DNA from: VXYK01 sp965221585
GTDB lineage: Bacteria > Actinomycetota > Acidimicrobiia > Acidimicrobiales > Aldehydirespiratoraceae
DNA: 64,000 nt
Direction: 5' to 3'
Assembly: GCA_965221585.1 (NCBI GenBank)
Contig: OZ244898.1
Coordinates: 1,674,001-1,738,000 of the forward strand
The position numbers and the translations under genes are program-made. The notes under the pieces are model-generated. The model had not been told where the DNA came from, made no database searches, and worked only from the letters and a program-made list of their open reading frames with translations. Shown here piece by piece: positions 24,506-32,742 of the stretch; positions within the stretch are counted from its first letter, which is position 1, and the number at the start of each line of letters is the position of its first letter.

Positions 24506-25759
24506 TTAGTTTCTCGGGAGGTCCCTGAAGGGAGTGTCCTTAGCAGGGCCTGGTTCGCGGGGCAGGCCCAGGACTCGCTCGCCGATGATGTTGCGCTGGA
24601 TCTGGTCGGTGCCGCCGTAGATCGACGGGCCGGGCGAGAAGATCGCAACCTCGCCGAGAAGCCCGCCGGAGGAGGTGTCGTCGGCACCGCTCAGCATCCC
24701 GTCCGCGCCGATAAGCGACATGCCTACCTCACGGAAGGCTCTGAACATCTCGCTCACATGGAGCTTTCCGATGTTCGGCTCAGCGCCGGTCCGTTGGTTG
24801 GGGTCCTTTGCGCGTAGAGCCCCCAGGCGATTGATCTCAATCAGCGACCAGAGCTTCACCAACTCCTGACGGAAGTTCGGATCCTCGTTGCGCCCCGATT
24901 TTGCTGCCAGATCCGCAACGAATTGCCACAAGCCTGGGCCTACCGACGGTACTCCGCCCTCGCTGGTTGCCGGCGACGCGAAATCGGTGACGGGGCGTTC
25001 GAGAGCCTTGCCTTTGAGCCCGGGAGTGGCTGTGCGCGGCCTGCGGCCCGATGAGCCCAACGACTGGCGCTCGAACCGGAGAGTCGAGTTCGCCACGGCC
25101 CAACCGTTGTTGAGCCCGCCGATGATGTTGGCGTCGAGTACCCGCGCCTCATCGATGAACACCTCATTGAACAACGATCTGCCGGTCATCTCCTTCAGTG
25201 GACGCACGCTGACTCCCGGTTGGTCCATCTCCAGAGCGAACCAGGTGATGCCCTTGTGTTTCGGGGCGTCGGGGTCGGTGCGGGCGATCAGCATTCCCCA
25301 GTCGGCGACCTGTCCGCCCGAGGTCCACACCTTCTGTCCGCTGACTATCCATTCATCGCCGTCACGCTGCGCCTTGCAGGCCAAGCCGGCCAGGTCGGAT
25401 CCGGCTCCGGGTTCGGAGAAGAGTTGGCACCAGCCGACCGATCCGTCGAGGATCGGCGGGATCAGCCGTTCGATCTGTTCGGGCGTGCCGTGCTCCGCGA
25501 TCGTCGGCGCGGCGAGCATCCACCCCAACCCGGCGGTCGGCGGACCCATCACGCCCCTGTCAGCCATCACCGAGTCGACCACCGAGGCCAGGTCTCGTCC
25601 CCAGCCCTTGCCCCCGGCGTCCACGGCGAGCGTGGGATGTGCGTAACCGGTGGGGGCGATGCGCTGCCACCATTCGCGGACCGTCAGGTTCTCGTCCCAG
25701 TTCTCGTCGAGCCAGGTCTCGAGTTCAAGCTGGACTTCCTCGGCGTTCGGGGTGCTCAT
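24506..25759 (-). CDS. Acyl-CoA dehydrogenase (FadE-like)
   Basis: FAD flavoenzyme that introduces a 2,3-double bond in acyl-CoA. The N-terminal helical domain, then the FAD-binding CQLFSEPGAGSDLAGL and GQKVWTSGGQVADWGMLIAR, and the C-terminal YGGTDQIQRNIIGERVLGLP are all typical. The ATG at 25759 is preceded by AAGGAG and gives 417 residues, normal for the family; the longer frame is rejected. The stretch from about residue 235 to 275 (SSGRRPRTATPGLKGKALER) is richer in Arg/Pro than usual. It follows the amidohydrolase by 14 nt. Substrate unknown; actinobacterial FadE pairs often act on steroid or aromatic acyl-CoA. Confidence 0.9.
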   Translation of the reverse strand: MSTPNAEEVQLELETWLDENWDENLTVREWWQRIAPTGYAHPTLAVDAGGKGWGRDLASVVDSVMADRGVMGPPTAGLGWMLAAPTIAEHGTPEQIERLIPPILDGSVGWCQLFSEPGAGSDLAGLACKAQRDGDEWIVSGQKVWTSGGQVADWGMLIARTDPDAPKHKGITWFALEMDQPGVSVRPLKEMTGRSLFNEVFIDEARVLDANIIGGLNNGWAVANSTLRFERQSLGSSGRRPRTATPGLKGKALERPVTDFASPATSEGGVPSVGPGLWQFVADLAAKSGRNEDPNFRQELVKLWSLIEINRLGALRAKDPNQRTGAEPNIGKLHVSEMFRAFREVGMSLIGADGMLSGADDTSSGGLLGEVAIFSPGPSIYGGTDQIQRNIIGERVLGLPREPGPAKDTPFRDLPRN

Positions 25760-25773
25760 TGCTCCTTTTCCGA

Positions 25774-26976
25774 TCAAGCCGGTAGCGGTGTGTTGAGGTA
25801 GCTGACGTTGTCCAGGAGGATCTTCTTGCGGTCCTCGGGGCCGAAGGTCTTCAGTTCGACGAGATAGTCGAGGGGATGCGGCAACCCCTCGATGTGGGGC
25901 CAGTCGGATCCGAAGATCACATGGTCCGGGCCCATGAGTTCGGAGACCTCGTTGACATCGTCCTCCCAGAACGGGTTCACCCATACCTTCTCCTTGAAGG
26001 TGTCGACGGGGTGGTCGTTGAACCAGCTGAAGCTCTTCTTGGCCGTCTGCTCGAACTTGCGGAACATCGGCGCCAGGAAATCCGAGCCGTTCTCGACGCT
26101 GGCCACCCGCACACGGGGGAAACGGTCGTAGAGCTTCTCGAACACCGACTGGATCAACCAGTCCTGCGCCGCCCGCTCGATGGCGAAGCTGGCCAGGCTC
26201 GGCCCCATGTAGCCGCCGTTGCGGCTGAGCGAACCCGCGGAGAACTTGGTGTCGGCCACATAACCCATCGACGAGTAACCGCTGGCTGCCGCGTGGACCA
26301 CTACGGTGATTCCCGCTTCGTTGATGGCCGACCACACGGGGTCGAAGGTACGCGAGAACGGGGAGATCTTGCCGGTCGCGACCGTGACCGGCGCAGGACG
26401 CATGACGACCACGCGAGCGCCGAGATCAACAACCTTCTCTACCTCGGCTGCGGCCGCGGCTGGATCTCCGAGACACAGATAGGGGGCACCGAAGATCTTG
26501 TCCTCGTAGGCATAACCCCAGTCCTCGAGGAGCCAGCGGTTGAATGCCTGCATCATCACCGTGCAAGCCTCGATGTCGGTTCGGATCAGCTCTTCGTAGA
26601 GCACTCCGAGGGTCGGGAACAGCCAGACCCCTGAGAGCCCCTGTTCATCGATCACCCTGACGCGGGCTTCGGCGTGCATGTAGTAGTCGGGCAGGGGCTC
26701 ACGCTCTTTGAGCATCTCCGTCGGAGTCTTGCCTTCGGGATTCCCTTTGAAGAAGGCGTTGAGCGCGCCGGGCATCGCCACGGGATCCCATGTCGGGTTG
26801 ACCACGGCGTGGGAGATCGTCCCGCCGACGAGGTTGTACTTTCGTCCGTTCATCTCGACCCACTGCACGATCCGCGGCTGCATTTCTGCTGGAACGTGAC
26901 GGGTGAAGGCATCGAGCGCCTCGTAATAGTGGTTGTCGGCGTCGAAGGGTCTGTAACCGAGGTTTTCTGAAGTCAT
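25774..26976 (-). CDS. Amidohydrolase-2 (ACMSD-like) family protein
   Basis: TIM-barrel metal-dependent hydrolase or decarboxylase. The first metal-binding strand is FDADNHYYEALDAF (D-x-N-H in place of the usual D-x-H-x-H), the middle has TVVVHAAASGY, and the C-terminus has the catalytic-Asp motif VIFGSDWPHIEGLPHPL. Length 400 residues from ATG 26976 with GGGAG upstream. Such proteins are common next to acyl-CoA genes in actinobacteria and are thought to act on aromatic or cyclic carboxylates. It begins the operon with the acyl-CoA dehydrogenase and MFS transporter. Confidence 0.85.
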   Translation of the reverse strand: MTSENLGYRPFDADNHYYEALDAFTRHVPAEMQPRIVQWVEMNGRKYNLVGGTISHAVVNPTWDPVAMPGALNAFFKGNPEGKTPTEMLKEREPLPDYYMHAEARVRVIDEQGLSGVWLFPTLGVLYEELIRTDIEACTVMMQAFNRWLLEDWGYAYEDKIFGAPYLCLGDPAAAAAEVEKVVDLGARVVVMRPAPVTVATGKISPFSRTFDPVWSAINEAGITVVVHAAASGYSSMGYVADTKFSAGSLSRNGGYMGPSLASFAIERAAQDWLIQSVFEKLYDRFPRVRVASVENGSDFLAPMFRKFEQTAKKSFSWFNDHPVDTFKEKVWVNPFWEDDVNEVSELMGPDHVIFGSDWPHIEGLPHPLDYLVELKTFGPEDRKKILLDNVSYLNTPLPA

Positions 26977-27107
26977 TGCCGCTCCCGCGGTGTTCTCTGC
27001 GCTGTTACGCGGGTGTTGTGTGCGGGTATCCGCTATTGGAGATGGTAGCGCTGGGAAACCGCTGCGCACAGTTCGGCTCCGTCGCTCGCGAACGCCGCGC
27101 GCGCCGC

Positions 27108-27113
27108 TAACTT
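27108..27113 (+). promoter_or_regulatory. -10 element of a probable leaderless small gene
   Basis: TAACTT ends 8 nt before GTG 27122; no Shine-Dalgarno is present. The 145-nt gap to the divergent amidohydrolase holds nothing else recognisable. Confidence 0.45.
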
Positions 27114-27121
27114 GTGTACTT

Positions 27122-27544
27122 GTGTCCAGCACTGCAGAACTTCAGGCAAAACCCTTCGTTCGTGGCACCAGGGTCAGATTGGTCGACGACATACCCGGCT
27201 ACCCGGCCGGCAGCACCGGGAAGATTGCGGTGGCCAACGGTTTTGCCTGGACCCGTTACTGGGTTCGCTTCGACGACGGCAAGGCTGTCGGGCATGTGGA
27301 CCACCATTGCTTGGTAAGACGACGCGACTACGACGAGTTCCTGTCAGCCCGCGAGCGAGAAGAGCTCGAAGCGGTCGAGGCGGCGGAACAGGCCGCGCAG
27401 GCGGCCGCCGAGGCTCCCGATCCGGCCGAGGCCGCCGCTGTCGGTGCAGGCGCTTCTGGCGGTGCGGTCCAGGTGAACGGGGTGACGATCCCCCAGCGGC
27501 TCCTCGATATGAGTGCCGCGGCTCGACAACGCCTCGGGGCCTGA
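27122..27544 (+). CDS. Small conserved-looking protein with SH3-like N-terminus and Ala-rich helix
   Basis: Not a family I can name. Residues 1-70 (FVRGTRVRLVDDIPGYPAGS, then GKIAVANG, TRYWVRFDDGKAVGHVDHH) read like a small beta-barrel of the KOW/SH3 or NfeD-like kind. Residues 75-110 are a charged then alanine-rich helix, and the end (VQVNGVTIPQRLLDMSAAARQRLG) is a conserved-looking amphipathic tail. Length 140 residues from GTG 27122; the longer frame upstream is not supported. No signal peptide or membrane helix. It is convergent with the enoyl-CoA hydratase gene. Confidence 0.65.
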   Translation: MSSTAELQAKPFVRGTRVRLVDDIPGYPAGSTGKIAVANGFAWTRYWVRFDDGKAVGHVDHHCLVRRRDYDEFLSAREREELEAVEAAEQAAQAAAEAPDPAEAAAVGAGASGGAVQVNGVTIPQRLLDMSAAARQRLGA

Positions 27545-27578
27545 GGCGCGCGCAACCCTGGGCAGACCGAATCGGGGA

Positions 27579-28406
27579 TCAGCGGATCTGCGGCTCGATC
27601 CGTTTGCCGCCGCCGAACGAGTCGACACCTGCCGACATGGCCGCCTCGTCGAATCCCGCAGTGAGAATGGCCGGGGCGACCGCGATGGCATTGAGCCGAC
27701 CCATGTCGTTGGCGGCCCAGATGGCTCGCAGCGTCGCCTGCACGGCCCAAGCCGACTGCGAGGCGATCGCATCGGCAATCCAAGCCGCCCTCGAAGCCAG
27801 GTTCTCGGCTGTGCACACCTCGCTGACCAAGCCGATGCGCAACGCCGTGGACGCGCTCATCCGCTCATGGTTGCCCAACAACGAGATCCGCAGGATCTCG
27901 CCGAGGGGCATTCGCTGCAGCATCTTCATCGGCTCGTAGACCGCGGCCATCCCGTAGGTCACATGCGGGTCGAAGAAGGTGGCGTGCTCCGCGGCGATGA
28001 TCACGTCCGACTCGGCAAGCATGTAGAACGCTCCCCCGGCGGCCATTCCGTTGACCGCGCACACCACCGGTTTCCAGAGGTCGCACGACTTAGGGCCCAA
28101 CTTGTCGCCGGGGTCGTCGTACATGAAGTTGTTGGAGGTGCCGTACAACCCGGGTGAGTCGTCCAGGGCTGTGAACTCGCTCTCGTCGCGGTCGATGCCC
28201 ACGCAGAACGCCTTGTCCCCGGCGGCGGTCAGAACAATCGCGCGAACTTGGTCGTCACGTCGGAAGGCCTTCCAGGTGTCGTATATCTCCCGTTCCATTG
28301 TCGGGCTGAAGGCGTTGTAAGCGTCGGGGCGATTGAGGGTGACCCACCCGACATGATCACAGATCTCAACGGTGATCGTCTCATAGGAGTCGTAGTCAGT
28401 GGTCAT
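27579..28406 (-). CDS. Enoyl-CoA hydratase/isomerase family protein (crotonase)
   Basis: Crotonase-fold acyl-CoA enzyme. The N-terminus VGWVTLNRPDAYNAFSP and the oxyanion-hole segments DKAFCVGIDRDE and NGMAAGGAFYMLAESDVIIA are present, followed by HATFFDPHVTYG. The ATG at 28406 gives 275 residues; an ATG 5 nt upstream is out of frame. Reaction type (hydration, isomerisation, hydrolysis or decarboxylation) cannot be fixed because the acidic catalytic positions vary. It is downstream of the alpha/beta-fold protein on the same strand with a 19-nt gap, so they probably share a transcript. Confidence 0.88.
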   Translation of the reverse strand: MTTDYDSYETITVEICDHVGWVTLNRPDAYNAFSPTMEREIYDTWKAFRRDDQVRAIVLTAAGDKAFCVGIDRDESEFTALDDSPGLYGTSNNFMYDDPGDKLGPKSCDLWKPVVCAVNGMAAGGAFYMLAESDVIIAAEHATFFDPHVTYGMAAVYEPMKMLQRMPLGEILRISLLGNHERMSASTALRIGLVSEVCTAENLASRAAWIADAIASQSAWAVQATLRAIWAANDMGRLNAIAVAPAILTAGFDEAAMSAGVDSFGGGKRIEPQIR

Positions 28407-28425
28407 GGCATTGCCCTTCGTATGT

Positions 28426-29256
28426 TCAGAGTTCTTGTTCGGTCCTGTTGCATCGGGTTCCAGTGCGCGCGGCCAGCCAACCCAGCACGGCATCGGCCAC
28501 CGCGTCCGGCTGTTCGGGGAGCAGTGCGTGTCCCGCGTCGGCGATGGTCACCATCGACGCCCGGTCCCCGAGTTCAGCGCAGAGTCGCAGCGCATTCTCA
28601 GGCACCGCCATGACGTCATCTTCTGGTTGAACCACCAACACCTCCTTGTTGCCGGCTCCCCACCAGTATTCGACTGGCTGCGCCGTGGTCGCCGCTGCCT
28701 GCGCCGCCGCCACGACCCCGTGCCAGCCGTCGAACCAGACCGACGCATCGCTGCCGGGAGCGAAGAACGCTTGGCTCACCGCTTGGAGATGCTCGTCATC
28801 GGACAGTTCGACATCGAAGACTCGACGCAGAGCCGACGCGTGCTCAGGGGCCGGTGGGATCAGACCTCCGCAGCACAGCAGCACGACGCCGTCGACAAGA
28901 TCACCGAAGTCGGTAGCAACCATGCGCGAGACGCGGTTCCCGAACGCATGGCCGACAATGGTCACCGGCTCGGTGCATATCGCATCGATGACAGCAGCGG
29001 CATCTGCGGCCAGATCGGCCATTGTGAGTCCGCTGAGATCGCCCACCGATCCGCCTATCCCCCGGGGCTGGGGCGCGATCGCGTGATATCCCGCGTCTGC
29101 TAGGTGTCCCGACAGGAGGTCGAAGTCGCTCGCGCCGCGTCCGAGCGACGGAATCAACACCACCGGCGGACCCCCACCCCGTTCAGCGACCTCAATCTGC
29201 CCTGAGGGACCTTCAACGATGGTCTGCTGGTGTTGCGCTGGTTCGGCTGGGGGCAT
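28426..29256 (-). CDS. Alpha/beta-hydrolase-fold protein lacking the usual nucleophilic serine
   Basis: Alpha/beta-hydrolase fold of 276 residues: VVLIPSLGRGASDFDLLSG after strand 3, then APQPRGIGGS, the nucleophile-elbow region TIVGHAFGNRVSRMVA and a C-terminal catalytic-His motif ADAGHALLPEQ. At the elbow the expected G-x-S-x-G reads G-H-A-F-G (Ala104), so the standard Ser nucleophile is missing. Such GHAFGN members exist as a subgroup, and may have other chemistry or a non-enzymatic role. It is divergent from udk, 109 nt away, and precedes the crotonase gene, so it may act on a thioester pathway intermediate (speculative). Confidence 0.82.
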   Translation of the reverse strand: MPPAEPAQHQQTIVEGPSGQIEVAERGGGPPVVLIPSLGRGASDFDLLSGHLADAGYHAIAPQPRGIGGSVGDLSGLTMADLAADAAAVIDAICTEPVTIVGHAFGNRVSRMVATDFGDLVDGVVLLCCGGLIPPAPEHASALRRVFDVELSDDEHLQAVSQAFFAPGSDASVWFDGWHGVVAAAQAAATTAQPVEYWWGAGNKEVLVVQPEDDVMAVPENALRLCAELGDRASMVTIADAGHALLPEQPDAVADAVLGWLAARTGTRCNRTEQEL

Positions 29257-29351
29257 GTCTGTTCTGGCTGTTGAGGGATTCTGGAATGTCAGGCGATTCT
29301 GGCACGCCTTTGGATTATGGCGACGGGATTATGGCGACCAGTCAACCAGGG

Positions 29352-29357
29352 TACGGT
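29352..29357 (+). promoter_or_regulatory. -10 element of udk
   Basis: TACGGT ends 8 nt before GTG 29366. The surrounding AGGGTACGGT again has the AnnnTAnnnT form, so the minus strand also carries a possible TACCCT, though the divergent gene starts about 90 nt away. Confidence 0.45.
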
Positions 29358-29365
29358 GTGCGGTC

Positions 29366-29986
29366 GTGGGAATCATCGTAGGGATCTGCGGCGGCTCGGG
29401 AGCAGGCAAGACGACCCTCGTCAACGAGTTGATCCGAGTCCTGGGCCAGGACCGGACCTCTTCTGTGGCCTTCGACTCCTACTACCGGGACCTTTCTCAC
29501 ATCTCCATGCAGGAGCGGATGGAGGTCAACTACGACCATCCCGATTCGCTCGACCATGAGTTGTTCATCGAGCACCTCCGCGATCTCCGCCTGGGCCGGC
29601 GGATCGAGATCCCTGCCTACGACTTCGCCACTCACACGCGCACCGGCGAGGTGACAGTGGTGCAACCCGAAGAAATCGTCATTCTTGACGGCATCCTGTT
29701 GCTGCACTTCAGGGCGGTTCGAGATCTGATCGACCTGGCGGTGTTCATCGACGTCGAGGAGAGGGTGCGGCTCGAGCGGCGGGCGCTGCGCGATGTGCGT
29801 GAACGGGGCCGGGACTCCGAAGATGTGCACCGCCAGTTCTGGGCCACTGTCGCGCCCATGCACGACCGTTTCGTTCAGCCCTCGGTCGACTATGCCGACC
29901 GGGTGGTCACGGTCGATGATCCTCTCGAAGCCGTGGCCCGTGAACTCGCGGCAGAAATTTCTGCCCTGCAAAGTCACGCTGGATAG
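29366..29986 (+). CDS. udk: Uridine kinase
   Basis: Phosphorylates uridine and cytidine in pyrimidine salvage. The P-loop GGSGAGKTTL is at residues 9-18; FDSYYRDLSH, NYDHPDSLDHELFIEHL, IPAYDFATHTRTGE and VILDGILLLHF are the standard uridine-kinase motifs, with RDVRERGRDSEDV late in the protein. GTG 29366 gives 206 residues. The longer frame upstream crosses the promoter and is rejected. The next gene, a polysaccharide ABC permease, begins within about 30 nt, so udk may lead the exporter transcript, perhaps only by position. Confidence 0.93.
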   Translation: MGIIVGICGGSGAGKTTLVNELIRVLGQDRTSSVAFDSYYRDLSHISMQERMEVNYDHPDSLDHELFIEHLRDLRLGRRIEIPAYDFATHTRTGEVTVVQPEEIVILDGILLLHFRAVRDLIDLAVFIDVEERVRLERRALRDVRERGRDSEDVHRQFWATVAPMHDRFVQPSVDYADRVVTVDDPLEAVARELAAEISALQSHAG

Positions 29987-30014
29987 GCTCCCAACGGCCG
30001 TGCAGCTTTCCCTT

Positions 30015-30827
30015 ATGCCCTCACTGTCGCCTTCGGTTCGCAAGAGCATCACTCTGATCTACCACTTCGCCGAACGCGAATCGAAGTCCCGTTACAAGCG
30101 CAGCCTGCTCGGCTGGTTCTGGTCCTTCCTGAACCCGCTGGTGACCGTGGCCGTCTACTGGTTCATATTCGGCGCCGTCTACAGGGCCGTGCCTCCCGTG
30201 ACAGCCAACGGCAACGCCGAGAACTTCGGCCTCTACCTGTTCACGGGTCTCATCATCTGGACCTTGTTCACGGGCCTGGTCGACGGTTCGATGGAATGGC
30301 TGAGCTCGGTGAGCGACCTGCGCAAGAAGATCTACTTCCCTACCGAGACGGCCCTTCTGGGCGGTGCGGCGTCCAATCTGCTGCAAACAGCTCTGGAAGT
30401 GGCGGTGCTGGTGGTGATCATGGCTGCACTCTCGAACCTCGGTTGGACGCTCGTGTTCCTGCCTGTCGCAATGGCGCTGGCGTTGGGATTCGGTCTGGGA
30501 CTCGGGTTCATCGTCTCTGTGCTCAACACCCGTTACCGCGATGTCAAGTATCTGGTCGGCATCCTGCTGAACGTCGCTTTCTTCGCAGTACCGATCGTCT
30601 ACACACCGGAACTTCTCGAAAGTGAGGAGATACCGGAGATCGTTCGACTCGCGGTGGAATGGAATCCTGTGGCCTTGTTCATCGAGATATCCCGTGACGC
30701 CACCTACTTTCTGCAGGTTCCGCTATGGAATCGCTTCTTGGTGGCGTTGGCTTGGTCTCTTGTGACTTTCACCAGCGGTTGGATCTTCTTTCGGCGCCGG
30801 AGCATGTCGATCAGCGAGGAACCATGA
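30015..30827 (+). CDS. wzm: Polysaccharide ABC exporter permease (Wzm-like)
   Basis: ABC-2-type membrane subunit of a polysaccharide or teichoic-acid exporter. The N-terminal amphipathic part ends in SRYKRSLLGWFWSFLNPL, a hallmark of Wzm/TagG/RfbA permeases; about six membrane helices follow, with YFPTETALLGG and VSVLNTRYRDVKYLVGILL in the loops. ATG 30015 gives 270 residues. GTG 30000 is an alternative, lying 10 nt after TAGGCT (29984-29989) and possibly leaderless. The stop overlaps the start of the ATPase gene (ATGA). Confidence 0.92.
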   Translation: MPSLSPSVRKSITLIYHFAERESKSRYKRSLLGWFWSFLNPLVTVAVYWFIFGAVYRAVPPVTANGNAENFGLYLFTGLIIWTLFTGLVDGSMEWLSSVSDLRKKIYFPTETALLGGAASNLLQTALEVAVLVVIMAALSNLGWTLVFLPVAMALALGFGLGLGFIVSVLNTRYRDVKYLVGILLNVAFFAVPIVYTPELLESEEIPEIVRLAVEWNPVALFIEISRDATYFLQVPLWNRFLVALAWSLVTFTSGWIFFRRRSMSISEEP

Positions 30828-31588
30828 CCGTCGGCGCGATCCGTGTCGAAGCGGTCTCGAAGCGATTCCGGCTTGAACGGAACCGTCCGAGTTCGCTCAA
30901 AGAGGCGATCCTGCGCATGGGCCGGACCCGTGACACTGACGAGTTCTGGGTCCTGCAGGACATCAACCTTGATATCGAGGCGGGTTCGTTCTTCGGTCTC
31001 ATCGGCCACAACGGAAGCGGCAAATCAACCTTGCTCCGCCTTATGGCCGGAATCCACCGGCCGACACTCGGCTCGGTCGAGGCGAAGGGCCGTCTGTCAG
31101 CCCTGCTCGAGCTGGGGACGGGGTTCCATCCCGATCTGACGGGCCGTGAGAACGTCTATCTCAACGGGGCCATGCTGGGGATCACCCGCAGGCAGATGAC
31201 CGCGGCGATGGACGACATCATCGAGTTCAGCGGGATCGGCGACTTCGTCGATGAGCCTGTAAAGATCTATTCGAGCGGGATGTATGTCCGGCTCGGTTTC
31301 GCTGTGGCGGTGAACGTCGATCCCGACATTCTGCTCGTCGATGAGGTGATCGCGGTGGGCGATGAGGAGTTCCAGCGGAAGTGCCTGAAGCACATGGACA
31401 TGCTTCGCGACAACGGCACGACGATCGTGCTTGTCTCACACAACACCGACTTGATGATGGATTGCCACCAGCTCGGGTGGCTGGACCACGGCAGACTGGT
31501 CGAAGTCGGTGATCCGGGCGATGTCGTGTCGGCCTACCTGGCGAAGGTCGACTCGACCGACAACACCCTGCACACCCGCAACAACTGA
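30824..31588 (+). CDS. wzt: Polysaccharide ABC exporter ATP-binding protein (Wzt-like)
   Basis: Cytoplasmic ATPase partner of the Wzm-like permease. Walker A GHNGSGKST is at residues 61-69, the signature region is KIYSSGMYVRLGFAVAV, which is typical of the Wzt/TagH branch in place of LSGGQ, and Walker B is PDILLVDEVIAVGDEEF. The length of 254 residues means there is no C-terminal carbohydrate-binding domain, so export does not depend on recognition of a capped chain end as in E. coli O8/O9 Wzt. It overlaps the permease stop by 4 nt. Confidence 0.93.
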   Translation: MTVGAIRVEAVSKRFRLERNRPSSLKEAILRMGRTRDTDEFWVLQDINLDIEAGSFFGLIGHNGSGKSTLLRLMAGIHRPTLGSVEAKGRLSALLELGTGFHPDLTGRENVYLNGAMLGITRRQMTAAMDDIIEFSGIGDFVDEPVKIYSSGMYVRLGFAVAVNVDPDILLVDEVIAVGDEEFQRKCLKHMDMLRDNGTTIVLVSHNTDLMMDCHQLGWLDHGRLVEVGDPGDVVSAYLAKVDSTDNTLHTRNN

Positions 31589-31600
31589 GACTGTTTCGGG

Positions 31601-32704
31601 TCAGACCGCGGAGCTGTCGGCGACCAGCCGGCGCAGCGCGTCATGGTGCAGTCCAACCCCCTGGGGCACCACCGGCTCGCCCGGTTCGGCCAACTCACAG
31701 GCCGACAGCGCCGACCAGCCGTCGATTCTCGTCACCTGCGGACTTTCCAGTTGGGCAACGAGCGAGTCGAGCTTGGTCTCGTTCGAGCAGACGATCGCAG
31801 GAGTGCCGCTTCGCGCAGCAATCACGACAGGGTGGTAGCGGCTGCTCACCAGCACGCGTGCCGAACGGATTCGATCCACCTGGGCATCGATATCAGGTCC
31901 CAGAATCTCGGTGTCGTGGCGAATTCGCGAGGCCAGAAGCTGTGCGTAGGCCCGGTCGCGTTCCCCGCGGAAGCAGGCCAGCGAAATCGATGCACCAACC
32001 CGTTGGGCGAGTGCGTCGAGCGCAGCAGCGATCAGCGAGGGATCCTCAGCTGCCAGCCGGCGGCCGGCGGGGCGCAGCCGCCCAGGGGCCGCGTCCGGAC
32101 CGACGGCCACGACGATCTCCGGTCTCCGCTGGAGAGGGTCAAGGTCCAGGCCGAAGACCAAGTCGGCGCCGACCGAGGACTCCACGCCGGCAGCGGCCAT
32201 CGCCGAGGCCGATGCAGGATCGCGGACGACCACGGATGCACCTTGAAGCACGGATCGAAGCAGCCGACACGACGAGCGGCGCCTCAGTGCTTCCGCTCCC
32301 AGTCCCACGCCGACCACCGGCTTGCCGCGCCTGCGCAGCCACAGCGGTGCCAGGAGGTGACCCGGAAGGCTCCAGACGCTGCTTCGATCCTGGATGATCC
32401 CCCCGGGGCCGACGCATACGCCGTCTATCGACGCGCCCCGGCCGCTCGTGTCGCCTTTGGAGCCGCTCCGCCCAAAGAGCATGTACCAACCCCGCGGCCC
32501 CCAAGCCACGGACTCGACGCCGTGCCGGACCGACGTGGTCCCGGGTTCCCGCGAGGCGACCACCGGGACCGCCCCAGCGGAACGCAGGCAGTCGACGACT
32601 GCCGACAGGAGCAGTTCGTCGCCCACGTTGCCCGCGCCCGACCAGCCGCAGACGAGAATACGAGGAGCGGTGCCAACGCCTGGGTCGCCCACGCTCGCGG
32701 TCAT
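31601..32704 (-). CDS. csaB: Polysaccharide pyruvyl transferase (CsaB-like)
   Basis: Transfers a pyruvyl group from phosphoenolpyruvate onto a cell-wall polysaccharide as a ketal. The N-terminus ILVCGWSGAGNVGDELLL and the middle GPGGIIQDRSSVWSLPGHLL are the CsaB/PssK-type motifs, and SSRYHPVVIAARSGTPAI near the C-terminus carries the conserved His. Length 367 residues. In Bacillus and relatives CsaB-made pyruvylated polysaccharide is what SLH domains bind; an SLH protein lies less than 1 kb away here. It is divergent from the glycosyltransferase, with paired -10 elements in the 38-nt gap, and convergent with wzt. Confidence 0.88.
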   Translation of the reverse strand: MTASVGDPGVGTAPRILVCGWSGAGNVGDELLLSAVVDCLRSAGAVPVVASREPGTTSVRHGVESVAWGPRGWYMLFGRSGSKGDTSGRGASIDGVCVGPGGIIQDRSSVWSLPGHLLAPLWLRRRGKPVVGVGLGAEALRRRSSCRLLRSVLQGASVVVRDPASASAMAAAGVESSVGADLVFGLDLDPLQRRPEIVVAVGPDAAPGRLRPAGRRLAAEDPSLIAAALDALAQRVGASISLACFRGERDRAYAQLLASRIRHDTEILGPDIDAQVDRIRSARVLVSSRYHPVVIAARSGTPAIVCSNETKLDSLVAQLESPQVTRIDGWSALSACELAEPGEPVVPQGVGLHHDALRRLVADSSAV

Positions 32705-32711
32705 GAGGCGG

Positions 32712-32733
32712 ACGCTAGCGCCACTGCTAGCGT
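32712..32733. promoter_or_regulatory. Divergent leaderless promoters in an inverted repeat (csaB and glycosyltransferase)
   Basis: ACGCTAGC (32712-32719) and GCTAGCGT (32726-32733) are perfect 8-bp arms separated by 6 nt. Each outer half is a -10: minus-strand TAGCGT ends 7 nt before the csaB ATG, plus-strand TAGCGT ends 9 nt before the glycosyltransferase ATG. The inverted repeat could also be an operator. Confidence 0.5.
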
Positions 32734-32742
32734 TATTCGCCC

